DNA of 6,871 bases from Eubacteriales bacterium. Its GTDB lineage: Bacteria > Bacillota > Clostridia > Christensenellales > CAG-138. Location: positions 1-6,871 of the forward strand of contig JAUYTF010000332.1 of the NCBI GenBank assembly GCA_030695285.1. Reading direction: 5' to 3'. Position 1 is the first letter of the stretch, and every line of letters starts with the position of its first letter. The notes under the pieces are model-generated. The model did not search any database. It was given only the letters and a program-made list of their open reading frames with translations, and was not told the origin of the DNA. This document shows positions 4,969-6,871 of the stretch, piece by piece. The position numbers and the translations under genes were made by a program.

Positions 4969-6871
4969 TTGATTTCTCCTCCGCGATGTACCGTACGAAC
5001 CAGTTGTTGAGTTCCGTCAGGTGTCGGATTTGCGAAAGCGGCTTGCCCGTCCGCGTAATCCCGTGGTTTTCATCTGGAAACATCACAAGCCTCACCGGCA
5101 GTTGTGGTCTACGTTCTCGAAGCGCGACAAACAGCTGCTCCGACTGCTCGAACCCGCAGCGGTAGTCTTTATATCCGTGCAGCAGCAATAGCGGCACGTC
5201 AATTTCGTCCACGTTCCGAATTAGGCTGCGTTCCGCGCGTTTCATCAGATATTCGCGCATGTCAACTTTTTCAGGCGCGCAGGAAGAAGACGCAAAGCCC
5301 ATATCTCCCGTACCGTAAGATGTTGCGGTGTTGCAAAGGATTCTCTGCCCTACGGCCGAGCAAAAGCGCTTGCTTTGGCTGATGAATTTGACAGTCATGT
5401 AGCCGCCGTAACTGCCACCGGTTACACCAACTCGGCATATATCGATGAAGCCGAGGCTTTCCGCAAGGTCGACTGCTCCGACAAGGTCATTCCATGCAGC
5501 TTCGCCCCAAGCAAGATCGCTGCCTGAAAAACGCCTTCCGTAGCCCATGCCTCCTCGCGGATTGCACCAGATTACAGCGATGCCAGCTGTAGATAACGCG
5601 CGAAACTCATGCCAGAAATCGTTTACATAGCAGCATTCCGGACCACCGTGGATGTCAAGAACTGCCGGATATTTTCTGTCCGGCTCGCGTGAGCAAGGCT
5701 CCATCACCCATACATCTGTTTTACCCCCCTCGAAGGGCAGTTCCAATCGATGAACGGGCGCAAGCGCATATTCATTTAGCCATTCGTTTTCGTGTGTCAG
5801 TTGCGCCAGCATTCCATTTGAATACCGATACAGTTCGCCGGGGGTTTTCTGATCTCCGCCTACATATAGAATCATGCCGTCTTGCCCGACGCAGAACGCG
5901 TGTACGGACAGTCCGCCGGTTTCAACGGCTTCAACAAGACCCAGCCCGTCCGGAAGCATGCGAAAAACCCTCTCGTCCCCCTGCCAACAGGATAAAAAGT
6001 ATAAATATCCGTTTGCGGTTCCCAGCAGAGGGCCATCAGCTCCATATACACTACGCCCAATCGGATGATTATAAAAGCTATGGCAGGTTTCCGGAGCATC
6101 CTCGGAAAACAACGGCTTGACATCTCCGTCCTTTACCAGGAAGAGCCATTCGGAAAGTCCGCCATCCTCGTGAGCTTTATATGCGGAAAACACAATGCCA
6201 CCATTAAAAAAGCAGGCTGGACAATCAGGGGAAACGTCTGCTTTCTGCGTCAATTGTGTGACTAATTCTCCATCGAACAGAAATACTTCGCTCTCTTCCG
6301 CATGGATGCCGGAGTAGGGTTTGCCGTAGAATGCAAGCTTCGTTCCGTCAGGAGAGAACGACGGCATACTGCATTTTGTAGTCGAATCTCCAATCAGGCA
6401 TACTCCGCCGCCCGGTGCTACAATCGCAATACGCGTCCTGCTTCCGTCAAGCAGCCCATAGGAAGCGTCCAGTTTATACATAAAGTCTTCTATGATCACA
6501 GGGGTAGATTCACCCTTTTCCAGCCATTCTGTCTTTTCAGTTTCGCTCATTTCTGTAAAAATCAAATCTTCCTCGTCCGGCCAGCACGCAACCGCTGCCG
6601 CAATCCTTCCATCCGGTGACACGCAGAACGACTCCACGCCATGCCGGAAGGTCGTTTTTTGTTCCGGCTTTCCACCGTCAGAAAACCAGACCTGATGCTC
6701 GCCGGAAATGTCTGACAAAAAATAAACGCCAAGCTTCTCATATTGCGCTCGGCATGCATGCTGATCGCAAAGCTGACGTGTTTGTCCTGTTTGATTGTTG
6801 GTGATCAAGACGCGCGGTTCAAAAGTGTTTTTCTCTAAATCAACCGTATAGCGCGTAAACGCGGTGAATCG
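4949..6871 (-). CDS. S9-family serine peptidase, N-terminus cut by window edge
   Basis: The frame is open from base 6871 to TGA at 4949-4951 (640 visible residues). The 21 codons before the TTG at 6808 read through as RFTAFTRYTVDLEK and on to EPRV. That is normal protein sequence, so the TTG is internal and the true start lies outside. Compared with usual family lengths, few residues are missing. Visible numbering: propeller blades include VSPDGRIAAA (about 84-93) and FSPDGTKLAF (172-181). The catalytic domain begins at about 370, with HGGPE (408-412), CNPRGGMGYG, nucleophile Ser487 in GGSYGGYM (codon 5411-5413), Asp569 in HGYKDYRC, and His603 in DENHG followed by RTGKP. The triad is complete, so an active cytoplasmic oligopeptidase or acylaminoacyl-peptidase-type enzyme is expected, with unknown specificity. 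It shares the domain plan of its downstream neighbour but differs over most of its length, so the pair is an old duplication or two separately gained paralogues, not a recent tandem copy. Confidence 0.94.
   Translation of the reverse strand, partial: RFTAFTRYTVDLEKNTFEPRVLITNNQTGQTRQLCDQHACRAQYEKLGVYFLSDISGEHQVWFSDGGKPEQKTTFRHGVESFCVSPDGRIAAAVACWPDEEDLIFTEMSETEKTEWLEKGESTPVIIEDFMYKLDASYGLLDGSRTRIAIVAPGGGVCLIGDSTTKCSMPSFSPDGTKLAFYGKPYSGIHAEESEVFLFDGELVTQLTQKADVSPDCPACFFNGGIVFSAYKAHEDGGLSEWLFLVKDGDVKPLFSEDAPETCHSFYNHPIGRSVYGADGPLLGTANGYLYFLSCWQGDERVFRMLPDGLGLVEAVETGGLSVHAFCVGQDGMILYVGGDQKTPGELYRYSNGMLAQLTHENEWLNEYALAPVHRLELPFEGGKTDVWVMEPCSREPDRKYPAVLDIHGGPECCYVNDFWHEFRALSTAGIAVIWCNPRGGMGYGRRFSGSDLAWGEAAWNDLVGAVDLAESLGFIDICRVGVTGGSYGGYMTVKFISQSKRFCSAVGQRILCNTATSYGTGDMGFASSSCAPEKVDMREYLMKRAERSLIRNVDEIDVPLLLLHGYKDYRCGFEQSEQLFVALRERRPQLPVRLVMFPDENHGITRTGKPLSQIRHLTELNNWFVRYIAEEKSNDEKRI
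4976..4982 (-). promoter_or_regulatory. Shine-Dalgarno of the downstream S9 gene, inside the upstream gene
   Basis: On the - strand GGAGGAG lies seven bases before ATG 4968. It is located in the last codons of the upstream peptidase gene (Ala-Glu-Glu-Lys). This near-consensus site decides the start at 4968 and, with the 20-bp overlap, points to reinitiation or coupling of the two peptidases. Confidence 0.85.

Noticed and set aside
5689..6120. 143-codon + strand ORF opposite the upstream S9 gene
   Set aside because: It is antisense to a clear peptidase gene and rich in Arg/Pro/His, as expected for a shadow frame, with no domain and no ribosome site.
1..6871. CRISPR array, tRNA, toxin-antitoxin pair, phage or defence module
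   Set aside because: No regular repeats, cloverleaf, small paired genes or defence domains were seen on either strand. The serine hydrolases have ordinary peptidase architecture.

Overview
The window is 6.9 kb of bacterial chromosome, most likely from a mid-GC member of the Bacillota (Clostridia-like). This is an inference from the style of the GroEL sequence and its short 'DMGGMY' tail, the AGGAG-type ribosome binding site, and the IS30 and IS3 family remnants. No rRNA or other firm taxonomic marker is present. Both window edges cut through genes.

Layout, left to right. (1) Positions 1-999, + strand: the C-terminal ~60% of the chaperonin GroEL, closed by a strong intrinsic terminator at 1019-1055. 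(2) Positions 1056-1342: a non-coding gap with only weak signals. (3) Positions 1343-2440, + strand: a visibly more A+T-rich gene for a membrane-anchored alpha/beta hydrolase of the proline-iminopeptidase (S33) type, with a complete catalytic triad. (4) Positions about 2495-2988, + strand: insertion-sequence debris. It holds the last third of an IS30-family transposase, a probable IS30 right end, and immediately next to it a frameshifted scrap of the C-terminus of an IS3-family OrfB transposase that a normal ORF call would miss. (5) Positions 2989-6871, - strand: two tandem, overlapping genes for S9-family serine peptidases (beta-propeller plus alpha/beta hydrolase). They converge on the IS debris. 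The upstream one runs off the right edge, and its reading frame is open to the last base, so the TTG at 6808 is not its start.

The two S9 peptidases are divergent paralogues joined by a 20-bp overlap, with a strong Shine-Dalgarno inside the end of the upstream gene, so they are probably co-transcribed and translationally coupled. Together with the S33-like hydrolase, three of the four intact or edge-truncated genes are predicted serine hydrolases of the peptidase type, though the hydrolase is on the opposite strand and differs in composition. The simplest reading is a housekeeping groL locus and a peptidase operon, with an acquired hydrolase gene and decayed transposons between them. I see no CRISPR array, tRNA, phage module, toxin-antitoxin pair or convincing new system here. 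The most useful observations are the hidden IS3 remnant with its one-base frameshift, the coupled S9 pair, and the compositional break around the hydrolase.
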